A DNA stretch of 6,248 nucleotides from PZPK01 sp963974595 (lineage in GTDB: Bacteria; Pseudomonadota; Gammaproteobacteria; Pseudomonadales; Oleiphilaceae), in assembly GCA_963974595.1 (NCBI GenBank), contig CAXBDA010000114.1:1-6248 (forward strand), in the 5' to 3' direction. Below are positions 1-6,175 of the stretch, one piece after another. Both the position numbers and the translations under genes were made by a program. Position 1 is the first letter of the stretch, and each line of letters starts with the position of its first letter. The notes under the pieces are model-generated. The model was not told the origin of the DNA and ran no database searches. It saw nothing but the letters and a program-made list of their open reading frames with translations.

Positions 1-38
1 CTACCTTTTGACAAAGCAATAACTAATTTATCTGACAT
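1..38 (-). CDS. hisG: ATP phosphoribosyltransferase HisG, N-terminal fragment (cut by window edge)
   Basis: Only the first 12 codons and two bases of a thirteenth are present, reading MSDKLVIALSKG from an ATG at 36-38. This is the characteristic N-terminus of short-form HisG, which begins with a similar (L)VIALSKGR stretch. HisG condenses ATP with phosphoribosyl pyrophosphate in the first step of histidine synthesis, in the cytoplasm; the short form normally works with the regulatory subunit HisZ. A weak AGAG ribosome-binding sequence (plus-strand 46-49) lies 7 bases before the ATG. It follows murA by 54 bases on the same strand, the order also found in Pseudomonas, which supports the identification despite the short length. 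The rest of the gene is outside the window, so integrity cannot be judged. Confidence 0.85.
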   Translation of the reverse strand, partial: MSDKLVIALSKG

Positions 39-88
39 ATTAATTCTCTAAAATTATATTTCTTTAAGCACTAAAATCCATCAAGTCT

Positions 89-109
89 AACGCTAGCTAG
101 GTAAGCGTT
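89..109. repeat. Inverted repeat across the murA stop codon
   Basis: AACGCT at 89-94 is the exact reverse complement of AGCGTT at 104-109, separated by 9 bases that themselves contain the palindrome CTAGCTAG. The repeat spans the murA stop codon (93-95). Read on the plus strand it is followed by a T-rich run (108-116); read on the minus strand, the direction of murA, it has no T tract. It may be a small mRNA hairpin at the murA 3' end, but the stem is only six pairs and chance occurrence is possible. Confidence 0.3.
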
Positions 110-1355
110 TTATTTTGCCACCTAAAAGCTGTAGCTTCTCTTCTATGCATTCGTAACCTCTATCGATATGATAGATTCTATCAACCACTGTATCCCCTTC
201 AGCAACTAAACCAGCAATAACAAGCGATGCAGATGCTCGAAGATCTGTCGCCATAATCGGCGCGGCATGTAATTGTTCTACGCCGGTAATAATAGCGGTG
301 TTTCCTTCTAGTTTTATATCCGCACCCATTCTAATTAATTCATGAATATGCATAAAGCGGTTTTCAAATACGGTTTCCGTAATTGAGCCTGTACCTTCAG
401 CAACACAGTTCATGGCAGCAAACTGGGCCTGCATATCGGTAGGGAAGCCTGGAAAAGGTGCCGTTTTTATAGAAACAGCCTTAGGTCGCTTGCCTTTCAT
501 GTCTAACTCTATCCAATCTTCTCCTGTCCGAATATGCGCACCCGCCTCTTTAAGCTTTACAAGAACAGAATCAAGTAATTTGGCAGACGTATCTTTCAGA
601 AGGACGCGCCCACGCGAGGCAGCGGCTGCACACAAATACGTACCTGTTTCGATCCTATCGGGCAAGACATCGTAATGGCAGCCTTTGAGGCTTTTAACGC
701 CATTTATTTCAATCACGGCAGTGCCATGACCCGTCACATCGGCACCCATAGCGATAAGGCATTCAGCTAAATCTACAATTTCTGGTTCACGTGCTGCGTT
801 ATTTAAAATGGTTTTCCCGTCTGCAAGTGCAGCCGCCATCATTAGGTTCTCAGTTCCTGTTACCGTTACAGTATCTAAAAAAATATTAGCGCCTTTTAAA
901 CGCCCATTAGACTTAGCTCTGATATAGCCATCTTCAACCGAGATAGTTGCGCCCATAGCTTCAAGGCCGCGAATATGTAGATCGACAGGTCGGCTTCCTA
1001 TTGCACACCCCCCTGGCAAAGACACTTCTGCTTCACCAAAATGGGCTAATAGCGGCCCCAAGACCAAAATAGAAGCGCGCATGGTTTTGACTAACTCATA
1101 AGGCGCTTTTAGATCTTTAATGGTCATTGCATTCACTTCTACACTCATTTTCTCATCGATAATGAGTTCAACTCCCATACGCCCCATTAGCTCAATCATC
1201 GTAGTAATGTCATGTAAATGAGGAAGATTCCCCACTGTGACAGGCTCGTCAGCTAATAATGCAGCTGCTAAAATAGGCAGCGCAGCATTTTTTGCGCCTG
1301 ATATTCGAATGGTTCCATCTAACCGATTACCACCACTAATGACTAACTTATCCAC
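93..1355 (-). CDS. murA: UDP-N-acetylglucosamine 1-carboxyvinyltransferase MurA
   Basis: MurA transfers enolpyruvate from phosphoenolpyruvate to UDP-GlcNAc, the first committed cytoplasmic step of peptidoglycan synthesis. The 420-residue product matches the usual length (E. coli 419) and is colinear with it end to end. Visible landmarks are SGAKNAALP with Lys22 and Asn23, the catalytic loop LPGGCAIGSRPVDLH with Cys117 (E. coli Cys115), LPDRIETGT near 231-239, FPTDMQAQF with Asp307 (E. coli Asp305), FENRFMH, and the C-terminal YHIDRGYE. Retention of the Cys means the fosfomycin target residue is present; sensitivity itself is an inference. The start is GTG (1353-1355), with a good AAGGA ribosome-binding site 8 bases upstream, and the second codon gives the family's usual MDK N-terminus. 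It lies 36 bases downstream of ibaG and 54 bases upstream of hisG, so co-transcription is likely. Confidence 0.98.
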   Translation of the reverse strand: MDKLVISGGNRLDGTIRISGAKNAALPILAAALLADEPVTVGNLPHLHDITTMIELMGRMGVELIIDEKMSVEVNAMTIKDLKAPYELVKTMRASILVLGPLLAHFGEAEVSLPGGCAIGSRPVDLHIRGLEAMGATISVEDGYIRAKSNGRLKGANIFLDTVTVTGTENLMMAAALADGKTILNNAAREPEIVDLAECLIAMGADVTGHGTAVIEINGVKSLKGCHYDVLPDRIETGTYLCAAAASRGRVLLKDTSAKLLDSVLVKLKEAGAHIRTGEDWIELDMKGKRPKAVSIKTAPFPGFPTDMQAQFAAMNCVAEGTGSITETVFENRFMHIHELIRMGADIKLEGNTAIITGVEQLHAAPIMATDLRASASLVIAGLVAEGDTVVDRIYHIDRGYECIEEKLQLLGGKIKRLPS

Positions 1356-1391
1356 GATAAAAATCCTTAATTAAAAATAAAAAGAAAAAAC

Positions 1392-1631
1392 TTAACTAAT
1401 CGCTGACCATTCTTCGGGAGTGTAAGCTTTAATTATAACTGCGTGAATTGTGCCGTCCATAATATAAGTATTCAAACAACCGTATATTAATTGTTGTTTC
1501 TTCACCGGGCTCAAACCTGAAAAAACCTCACCAATAGCAATTATTTGATAATGAGAGCCATCTATTTGAACTCTTACATCTATATTTTCAATTTGTTGCT
1601 TTATGATTTCTTCAACATCAGTTGCTTGCAT
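1392..1631 (-). CDS. ibaG: BolA-family protein IbaG (YrbA)
   Basis: A single small BolA domain of 79 residues from the ATG at 1629-1631. Matching family features are DGSHYQIIAIGE, the VKKQQLIYG helix segment, and the C-terminal IHAVIIKAYTPEEW block, which carries the conserved His used by BolA proteins with monothiol glutaredoxins in [2Fe-2S] binding. E. coli IbaG is linked to acid tolerance and iron-sulfur or envelope homeostasis; its exact biochemical role is unsettled. A GTG three codons upstream (1638-1640) would give 82 residues. I prefer the ATG because it puts the GSH histidine at residue 27, as in E. coli IbaG, but neither start has a strong ribosome-binding site. Cys55 (82-residue numbering) stands where E. 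coli has Pro. It lies between mlaB and murA, the standard gammaproteobacterial position. Confidence 0.92.
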   Translation of the reverse strand: MQATDVEEIIKQQIENIDVRVQIDGSHYQIIAIGEVFSGLSPVKKQQLIYGCLNTYIMDGTIHAVIIKAYTPEEWSAIS

Positions 1632-1740
1632 AATTAACACGCCAATAAATATTAATAATTGAGGGAAAGTAGTAAATCTTAAGCTTTAAGCTATTAAATA
1701 GGGACGACATGATACAGGAATCATCGACATGACTAAACAG

Positions 1741-1768
1741 AAAATATGAAAGTAGTCGAGTGTGTTAA
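1741..1768 (-). promoter_or_regulatory. Candidate sigma-70 promoter for ibaG-murA-hisG
   Basis: On the minus strand, TTAACA (plus coordinates 1763-1768, five of six to TTGACA) is followed after 16 bases by TATTTT (1741-1746, four of six to TATAAT). It sits in the 172-181 bp gap between mlaB and ibaG, the longest same-strand gap in the window, which would let ibaG and the essential murA be expressed without the mla genes. The gap is AT-rich, so a match of this quality can arise by chance. The same gap contains short direct repeats (CGACATGA at 1705 and 1725; AGTCGAG at 1754 and 1768) of unknown meaning, and no convincing terminator after mlaB. Confidence 0.35.
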
Positions 1769-1812
1769 GTCGAGATTAATAGCAAATAATAGAAGGAATG
1801 AGGAAGTTTTTG

Positions 1813-2112
1813 CTAGTCAGTAATTAAGATACTTTCAATACCGCTCACGCGAGCCATATTGAATAAAGCCGGCGGCATATTTTTATAGTATAGCTGTCTG
1901 GATGAAAGCTTGGCCTCTCTTAGGCCAAAAAGCAAAAAGGCAAGCGTAACACTGCTAACACTTTGCAAACCGGAAATATCTATATGGAGGTTGTCTTCAT
2001 TAATCTCAGACAGATGCTGACTTAGCGACTGCTTACATTGCGCTGCTTCAAAGTGCTCGATTGTGCCTGACAAATAAAGTATTGAATCAGCACCAGAGGC
2101 CAGACTAATCAC
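1813..2112 (-). CDS. mlaB: MlaB, STAS-domain subunit of the Mla phospholipid transporter
   Basis: A 99-residue single STAS domain, the size of E. coli MlaB (97), in the invariant position after mlaC. MlaB is a cytoplasmic protein that binds the ATPase MlaF and is needed for stable, active MlaFEDB complex. The fold is recognisable from LYLSGTIEHF near the N-terminus, the strand LHIDISGLQSV, and the following helix TLAFLLFGLREA. The motif at the strand-helix junction, VDTGG in E. coli with functionally important Thr52, reads VSSVT here (Ser53-Ser54 aligned to Asp51-Thr52), so the hydroxyl is kept but the Asp is lost. The start is GTG at 2110-2112; its GTGA overlaps the mlaC TGA by four bases, and a GGAG ribosome-binding site lies 7 bases upstream (plus 2120-2123), indicating translational coupling. 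Sequence similarity alone is weak; context decides the name. Confidence 0.9.
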   Translation of the reverse strand: MISLASGADSILYLSGTIEHFEAAQCKQSLSQHLSEINEDNLHIDISGLQSVSSVTLAFLLFGLREAKLSSRQLYYKNMPPALFNMARVSGIESILITD

Positions 2113-2795
2113 CCACTTACTCCGTTCGATTTAGCTTTCTCTGCAGCACCCTCGAGTTCTAGATCAACAGACCAGGCACTGATAACGGCATCTATATCGC
2201 CTTTATTTTTGCGATACTCAAGCTCAAACTTATCTCTAAATGCTAAGCCGATGTTAACACCAAACACAATCACATTTTCCATCATCCATTGCTGCTCATC
2301 AGTTTTATGCATGGAATAAGTAACAGGGAATACGGTACCGTTGTCTGACACAATATCCAAATAAACAGAAGCTTTTTTATCACTTCTGGTATTTATTTCC
2401 GCTTTATGCACTTTAATTTGAAAGACACCGCTATCGATTAAGGTCTTTGTGTACGTTGAATACAGGCTATCCTTAAACACCTCAACAAATTTATTTTTTT
2501 GTTCGTCGCTTGCTGTTCGCCCATATTTACCCATGACACGCGCGGCTATTCTTCTAAAGTCGACAATTTTACTTAAGGCTTTATCCATATTGTTAAAAAA
2601 ACGATCAGGCTCCGTATAGTAAATAGGCCTTTCTTCATTAAACTTTACTAAAAGTTCCTGGACGCTTTCTTCAACCACCAGCTTCACTTGCTCAGACTGA
2701 TCTTCACTTTTGGCATATGAAGAAAAAGTACCCACAAGAAATAAAACCCCAAAAAAATATAGAGATAGAGTCTTTTTAATTTTTATTAACTGCAT
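2109..2795 (-). CDS. mlaC: MlaC, periplasmic phospholipid-binding protein
   Basis: MlaC (Ttg2D family) carries phospholipids across the periplasm between outer-membrane MlaA and inner-membrane MlaFEDB. From the chosen ATG at 2793-2795 the product has 228 residues with a clear Sec signal peptide: basic MQLIKIKK, a hydrophobic stretch of about residues 9-24, and a likely cleavage after SSYA (residue 28). The mature protein shows family features such as VDFRRIAARVMGKYGR, the TASDEQKNKFVEVFKDSL helix, and a beta-rich second half with VTYSMHK and WMMENVIVFGVNIG. An in-frame ATG nine codons upstream (2822) gives 237 residues, but it has no ribosome-binding site and a poorer signal peptide, whereas the chosen start has AGGA six bases ahead. 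It is slightly longer than E. coli MlaC (211), partly from a C-terminal tail ending in AKSNGVSG. It overlaps mlaB by four bases and follows mlaD closely. Confidence 0.95.
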   Translation of the reverse strand: MQLIKIKKTLSLYFFGVLFLVGTFSSYAKSEDQSEQVKLVVEESVQELLVKFNEERPIYYTEPDRFFNNMDKALSKIVDFRRIAARVMGKYGRTASDEQKNKFVEVFKDSLYSTYTKTLIDSGVFQIKVHKAEINTRSDKKASVYLDIVSDNGTVFPVTYSMHKTDEQQWMMENVIVFGVNIGLAFRDKFELEYRKNKGDIDAVISAWSVDLELEGAAEKAKSNGVSG

Positions 2796-2827
2796 GATCG
2801 TTCCTAAATTAATATTAACCATTGAAT

Positions 2828-3286
2828 TTATAGGCTGCTTCTACTGGATGCAAACGCGCCGATAAGCTTTTCTAAATTTAAAGCCGATTGAGTATCAAAA
2901 ATAGTATCGCCATCTGCAAGAACATCCGGGTCACCACCAACACTTAATCCAACAAACTTCTCACCCAGCAAACCTGCCGTTTGAATTGAGGCAACGGTAT
3001 CAATTGATAGATTATCAACTGACTTATAAATTTCCATCTCAACCAAGGCTCTATATGCCTTTTTATCCAGGGAAATAGCGCTCACCTTGCCAACGGTCAC
3101 TCCGGCAACAGATACTTGCCCTCTCACTGACAAGCCACCAAGGTCATCAAACTGAGCATAAATCCGGTAAGTTTCTTTTTGAGAGTCCATCGATAGGCCG
3201 CTCACTTGAATCGCCAAAAAACCAAGCGCTATAAAACCAACAATAATAAATACACCCACAACTGCTTCAATATAACGCGAATACAT
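2828..3286 (-). CDS. mlaD: MlaD, MCE-domain phospholipid-transfer protein
   Basis: MlaD is anchored in the inner membrane and forms a hexameric periplasmic ring through whose pore lipids pass between MlaE and MlaC. The 152-residue product has one N-terminal transmembrane helix (about 8-28, VVGVFIIVGFIALGFLAIQV) and a single MCE domain (about 38-118) with YAQFDDLGGLSVRGQVSVAG and the pore-loop motif GLLGE, Leu106-Leu107. The segment DTQSALNLEKLIGAF (about 131-145) matches the helix that closes the hexamer. The protein then stops, about 30 residues shorter than E. coli MlaD (183), which carries a low-complexity tail there; the core domain is complete. The start is ATG, with AAAGGG about 10 bases upstream. 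A 75-bp spacer separates it from mlaE, with no convincing terminator or promoter in it. Confidence 0.97.
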   Translation of the reverse strand: MYSRYIEAVVGVFIIVGFIALGFLAIQVSGLSMDSQKETYRIYAQFDDLGGLSVRGQVSVAGVTVGKVSAISLDKKAYRALVEMEIYKSVDNLSIDTVASIQTAGLLGEKFVGLSVGGDPDVLADGDTIFDTQSALNLEKLIGAFASSRSSL

Positions 3287-3361
3287 AGAAAACGAACCCT
3301 TTTAAGTAAACCCAACACCGAACGACGCGAAGGTTTTTTATTTAATATTGTAAAAGTAAAA

Positions 3362-4144
3362 TCAGATTGAACTAAACATCACAGCTGTCAGAATAAAGTC
3401 TAAACCTAAAACAGACAGAGAAGAATACACAACTGTTTTAGTGGTAGCTATACTAATTCCTTCTGATGTTGGAATACTGTCGTAGCCTTGATAGACAGCG
3501 ATCCAGGTACAGACCAAACCAAACACAATAGCTTTAATCATGCCATTCAAAACATCTTCTTGAAAATCGACACTTTGCTGCATATTAGCCCAGAATGAAC
3601 CTTCATAGACACCAAGCCAATCAACCCCTACTAAAAGACCACCAAATATACCGACAGCGCTAAAAATCGCAGCAAGTAGTGGTAAGGAAATAAAGCCTGC
3701 CCAAAGTCTGGGCGCAATAACGCGTTTAATGGGGTCAACCCCCATCATTTCCATACTACTAAGTTGTTCAGTTGCTTTCATTAAGCCTATTTCAGCTGTC
3801 AATGCTGAGCCGGCCCGACCTGCAAATAGTAATGCAGCAACGACTGGGCCCAATTCACGCACCAAAGTTAAAGCCACCATCTGACCAATTGCTTGCTCAG
3901 AACCGTAATCTATTAAAATACTATAACCTTGAAGCCCAAGCACCATGCCGATAAACAGGCCTGATATAACAATGATGACGAGAGATAACACCCCCACGTA
4001 ATAAATCTGCTTTATAAGGCCAGATAATGATTTTAAAGAGAATGATAAGCCAAAAATTGCACGAATTAGAAAAATACCGGAGCGCCCTAAAGATGACACA
4101 AAGTCGATTGTTGCTTGGCCTTTTTTAACGAAAAAATCTAACAC
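3362..4144 (-). CDS. mlaE: MlaE, ABC permease of the Mla phospholipid transporter
   Basis: MlaE is the integral inner-membrane subunit; two copies sit between the MlaF ATPases and the MlaD ring and hold the lipid path. At 260 residues it equals the E. coli length and aligns throughout. Visible features are an amphipathic N-terminal segment (about 1-45), hydrophobic segments near 50-72, 90-110, 148-172, 198-220 and 236-258, the signature RELGPVVAALLFAGRAGSAL (96-115), and the cytoplasmic coupling region AEIGLMKATEQLSSMEMM (117-134) followed by VDP. GYDSIPTSEGISIATTKTVV near the C-terminus is also typical of the MlaE/YrbE family. The start is GTG (4142-4144); a TGA lies in frame four codons upstream, so no longer N-terminus is possible, and a GAG-type ribosome-binding site precedes it. 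A 60-bp gap separates it from mlaF. Confidence 0.98.
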   Translation of the reverse strand: MLDFFVKKGQATIDFVSSLGRSGIFLIRAIFGLSFSLKSLSGLIKQIYYVGVLSLVIIVISGLFIGMVLGLQGYSILIDYGSEQAIGQMVALTLVRELGPVVAALLFAGRAGSALTAEIGLMKATEQLSSMEMMGVDPIKRVIAPRLWAGFISLPLLAAIFSAVGIFGGLLVGVDWLGVYEGSFWANMQQSVDFQEDVLNGMIKAIVFGLVCTWIAVYQGYDSIPTSEGISIATTKTVVYSSLSVLGLDFILTAVMFSSI

Positions 4145-4204
4145 TAGACACTCTCATATAATGGTATTGAACACCTGTGTGCTAATACTTAAAACAATGA
4201 ATAT

Positions 4205-4996
4205 TCAGCCAATCAAATCAGTTTGAAAATCATTCGCTGGGTAATGAAAAGGCACGGGGCCATCTGGCAAGCCATTTAAAAACTGCCTGACCAGAGGCGA
4301 ACCAGATTGTTTTAAATCTCCCGGAGGGCCTTCTCCAATAACCACCCCATCCGCCAGTATCACGGCATGATCACAAATACTCAGTGCCTCTGGAATATCA
4401 TGCGACACTAACACGCTGGTTAAACCCAGTGCATCATTTAACAAACGAATTAACTGAACTAACACCCCCATGGCGATTGGATCTTGACCAGCAAAAGGCT
4501 CATCATACAAAACAAGCTCTGGATCAAGCGCAATGGTTCTGGCTAATGCAACTCGCCGAGTCATTCCCCCAGATAATTCTGCAGGCATCAAGTCACGAGC
4601 CCCTCTAAGACCAACGGCATTTAGCTTGAGTAATACAATATCCCTAATCATATCTTCAGGAAGCTTTGTATGCTCACGCAGAGGAAACGCAACATTCTCG
4701 AAGACACTTAAATCAGAAAACAATGCACCACTTTGAAAGAGCATGCCCATCTTCTTTCTCATTTCAAACAGCTCTTTACGATTAAAATGCGCTATATTGT
4801 TGCCATCCAAGACTATATCGCCTTTCTCTGGTTTTAATTGACCACCAATGAGCCTAAGAAGTGTCGTCTTGCCTGTGCCGCTAGGGCCCATTATTGCCGT
4901 CACTTTCCCTCGGGGTATATTCAAGGTAGCACCACTAAAAATACTTCTGTGGCCGCGAGTAAAATGTATGTTTTTTATTGTGATATATGAATCCAA
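4205..4996 (-). CDS. mlaF: MlaF, ABC ATPase of the Mla phospholipid transporter
   Basis: MlaF is the cytoplasmic ATPase that powers phospholipid movement through MlaE-MlaD. All nucleotide-binding motifs are intact in the 263-residue product: Walker A GPSGTGKTT with Lys43, Q-loop Gln88 in LFQSGALF, signature LSGGM at 141-145, Walker B LVLYDEP with Asp165-Glu166, D-loop region GQDP, and switch His199 in VSHD. The C-terminal extension VRQFLNGLPDGPVPFHYPA is specific to the MlaF/Ttg2A group; in E. coli this tail contacts the neighbouring MlaF and MlaB. E. coli MlaF has 269 residues. The start is TTG (4994-4996): no ATG or GTG was found in frame in the upstream part that I checked, and the first internal ATG (residue 36) lies inside Walker A, so TTG is the reasonable choice, although its ribosome-binding site is poor. 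It is the first gene of the minus-strand block. Confidence 0.97.
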   Translation of the reverse strand: MDSYITIKNIHFTRGHRSIFSGATLNIPRGKVTAIMGPSGTGKTTLLRLIGGQLKPEKGDIVLDGNNIAHFNRKELFEMRKKMGMLFQSGALFSDLSVFENVAFPLREHTKLPEDMIRDIVLLKLNAVGLRGARDLMPAELSGGMTRRVALARTIALDPELVLYDEPFAGQDPIAMGVLVQLIRLLNDALGLTSVLVSHDIPEALSICDHAVILADGVVIGEGPPGDLKQSGSPLVRQFLNGLPDGPVPFHYPANDFQTDLIG

Positions 4997-5206
4997 GACA
5001 ACTAATACCGAATATTGATTGTAGAAAAAAGGTACGCCATTAAAACAAAGCCTTGCAGGCTAGCTATTCTCTAAAAAATAATTTGCAGAAGCAAATCAAC
5101 TTACGCAAAATGCGACTCGCACTCATTATGTGTTATCTTTTTATATTGAACCATACAATCATGATTACAAAATATTATATAAACTATAAACAAGGTCACC
5201 AGATTT
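4997..5206. promoter_or_regulatory. Divergent control region between mlaF and kdsD
   Basis: These 210 AT-rich bases separate two divergent operons, so promoters for both must lie here or inside the genes. No pair of boxes is convincing. Partial matches include AATAAT at 5077-5082 with TTGCAG 18 bases upstream (5053-5058) on the plus strand, and a perfect minus-strand TATAAT at 5174-5179 without a matching -35. Three inverted repeats stand out: AGCCT-TGC-AGGCT at 5049-5061, ATTTGC-AGAA-GCAAAT at 5081-5096, and CGCA-AAA-TGCG at 5104-5114. On the minus strand the first is followed by TTGTTTT, resembling a weak attenuator before mlaF. AAGG at 5192-5195, 11 bases before the kdsD ATG, is the likely ribosome-binding site. 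The regulatory role is inferred from position. Confidence 0.5.
5081..5096. repeat. Inverted repeat ATTTGC-AGAA-GCAAAT in the divergent region
   Basis: Two perfect six-base arms (5081-5086 and 5091-5096) flank a four-base centre, roughly in the middle of the mlaF-kdsD intergenic region. The symmetry and place fit an operator for a dimeric regulator acting on one or both divergent operons. I do not recognise it as the consensus of a known regulator, and a repeat of this size could occur by chance in AT-rich DNA. Confidence 0.35.
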
Positions 5207-6175
5207 ATGACAAGTAGCTATATTGAGTCTGCAAAAAGAACCATTGAAATTGAACAACAAGCGATAGCAGCCTTGTTTGATCGAATCGATACCTCTTTTG
5301 CAGAAGCATGTGAGTTAATGAAGGCCTGCAAAGGTCGTGTTATCGTCACCGGCATGGGTAAATCAGGTCATATAGCAAACAAAATTGCGGCAACACTCGC
5401 AAGTACGGGCACACCTTCATTCTTTGTACACCCTGGCGAAGCCAGCCATGGCGACTTAGGCATGATTACGGGAAATGATGTCGTATTAGCTATATCCAAC
5501 TCAGGCAATACTGTCGAAATAACCACAATTCTACCATTAATTAAACGAATGGGTGCACCTCTCATCAGCATGACCGGAAACTCAAACTCAACCCTTGCAA
5601 CGCAGTCCAATATTCATTTAGATATTAGCATTAAAGAAGAAGCATGCCCTCTAGGCTTAGCACCCACATCAAGTACAACGGCAACGCTTGTCATGGGCGA
5701 TGCCTTAGCTGTCGCTTTATTGGAATCAAAGGGCTTTTCGGAAACTGACTTTGCATTTTCACACCCCGGCGGAAGTCTTGGAAAAAAATTATTGCTCACA
5801 GTCAACGACATCATGCATAAAGGCGCCCGCATCCCAATTGTAACAGAAGGCACACCACTATCTAACGGGCTGTTGGAAATATCAAATAAGGGTTTTGGTA
5901 TGACTGCTATCGTCAATAGTGATCATAAACTAACCGGTTTATTTACCGATGGAGATCTAAGACGGGCATTTGATTCAAAAATAGATGTACTAACTACCTC
6001 TATCGATCAGGTTATGACAACAAACTGCAAGACTATCCAAGCAGATATTCTTGCCGCAGAAGCACTCCAAATCATGGAGCAAAACAAAATCACTGGCCTT
6101 CTTGTTACCGATAAACAAAACAAAGTAGTCGGCATCCTTCACATGCACGATCTAATACATGCCGGGGTGATCTAG
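5207..6175 (+). CDS. kdsD: D-arabinose 5-phosphate isomerase KdsD
   Basis: KdsD interconverts ribulose 5-phosphate and arabinose 5-phosphate in the cytoplasm, the first step towards KDO for the lipopolysaccharide inner core. The 322-residue product (E. coli 328) has an N-terminal SIS sugar-isomerase domain (about 35-175) and two CBS domains (about 203-261 and 268-322). Residues matching the E. coli active-site set are all present with a constant offset of seven: Lys52 in GMGKSGH, Glu104 in SNSGNTVE, Glu145 in KEEACPLGLAPTSST, and His186 in SHPGG. The CBS part shows VNDIMHKG, GLFTDGDLRRAFD and the terminal GILHMHDL, as in KdsD. The start is ATG, with AAGG 11 bases upstream; the second residue onward aligns with the family. 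Its TAG overlaps the kdsC GTG by one base. The E. coli neighbour yrbG is missing upstream. The paralogue GutQ is possible by sequence, but the kdsC and mla neighbours favour KdsD. Confidence 0.97.
   Translation: MTSSYIESAKRTIEIEQQAIAALFDRIDTSFAEACELMKACKGRVIVTGMGKSGHIANKIAATLASTGTPSFFVHPGEASHGDLGMITGNDVVLAISNSGNTVEITTILPLIKRMGAPLISMTGNSNSTLATQSNIHLDISIKEEACPLGLAPTSSTTATLVMGDALAVALLESKGFSETDFAFSHPGGSLGKKLLLTVNDIMHKGARIPIVTEGTPLSNGLLEISNKGFGMTAIVNSDHKLTGLFTDGDLRRAFDSKIDVLTTSIDQVMTTNCKTIQADILAAEALQIMEQNKITGLLVTDKQNKVVGILHMHDLIHAGVI

Noticed and set aside
39..60. Perfect minus-strand TATAAT (53-58) upstream of hisG as a promoter
   Set aside because: No acceptable -35 at 16-18 bases, and a start about seven bases downstream would remove the hisG ribosome-binding sequence. 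The spacer is simply AT-rich.
412..675. Plus-strand open frame of 87 codons inside murA
   Set aside because: Antisense to a fully conserved murA; no recognisable protein features.
3287..3361. AAACC/GGTTT complementary ends in the mlaE-mlaD spacer as a terminator or regulatory hairpin
   Set aside because: Only five pairs enclosing a loop of about 19 bases and no T tract; not distinguishable from chance.
3772..3954. Plus-strand open frame inside mlaE
   Set aside because: Antisense shadow of a conserved transmembrane gene; no family features.
4384..4736. Two overlapping plus-strand open frames inside mlaF
   Set aside because: They lie opposite the MlaF nucleotide-binding motifs, which explain the sequence; mutual overlap also argues against real genes.
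5005..5040. A 12-codon minus-strand ORF (MAYLFSTINIRY) just upstream of mlaF as a leader peptide
   Set aside because: Very short, no good ribosome-binding site, and no regulatory codon pattern; chance is the simpler explanation.
5368..5916. Two minus-strand open frames inside kdsD
   Set aside because: Antisense to the conserved SIS and CBS domains; no independent support.
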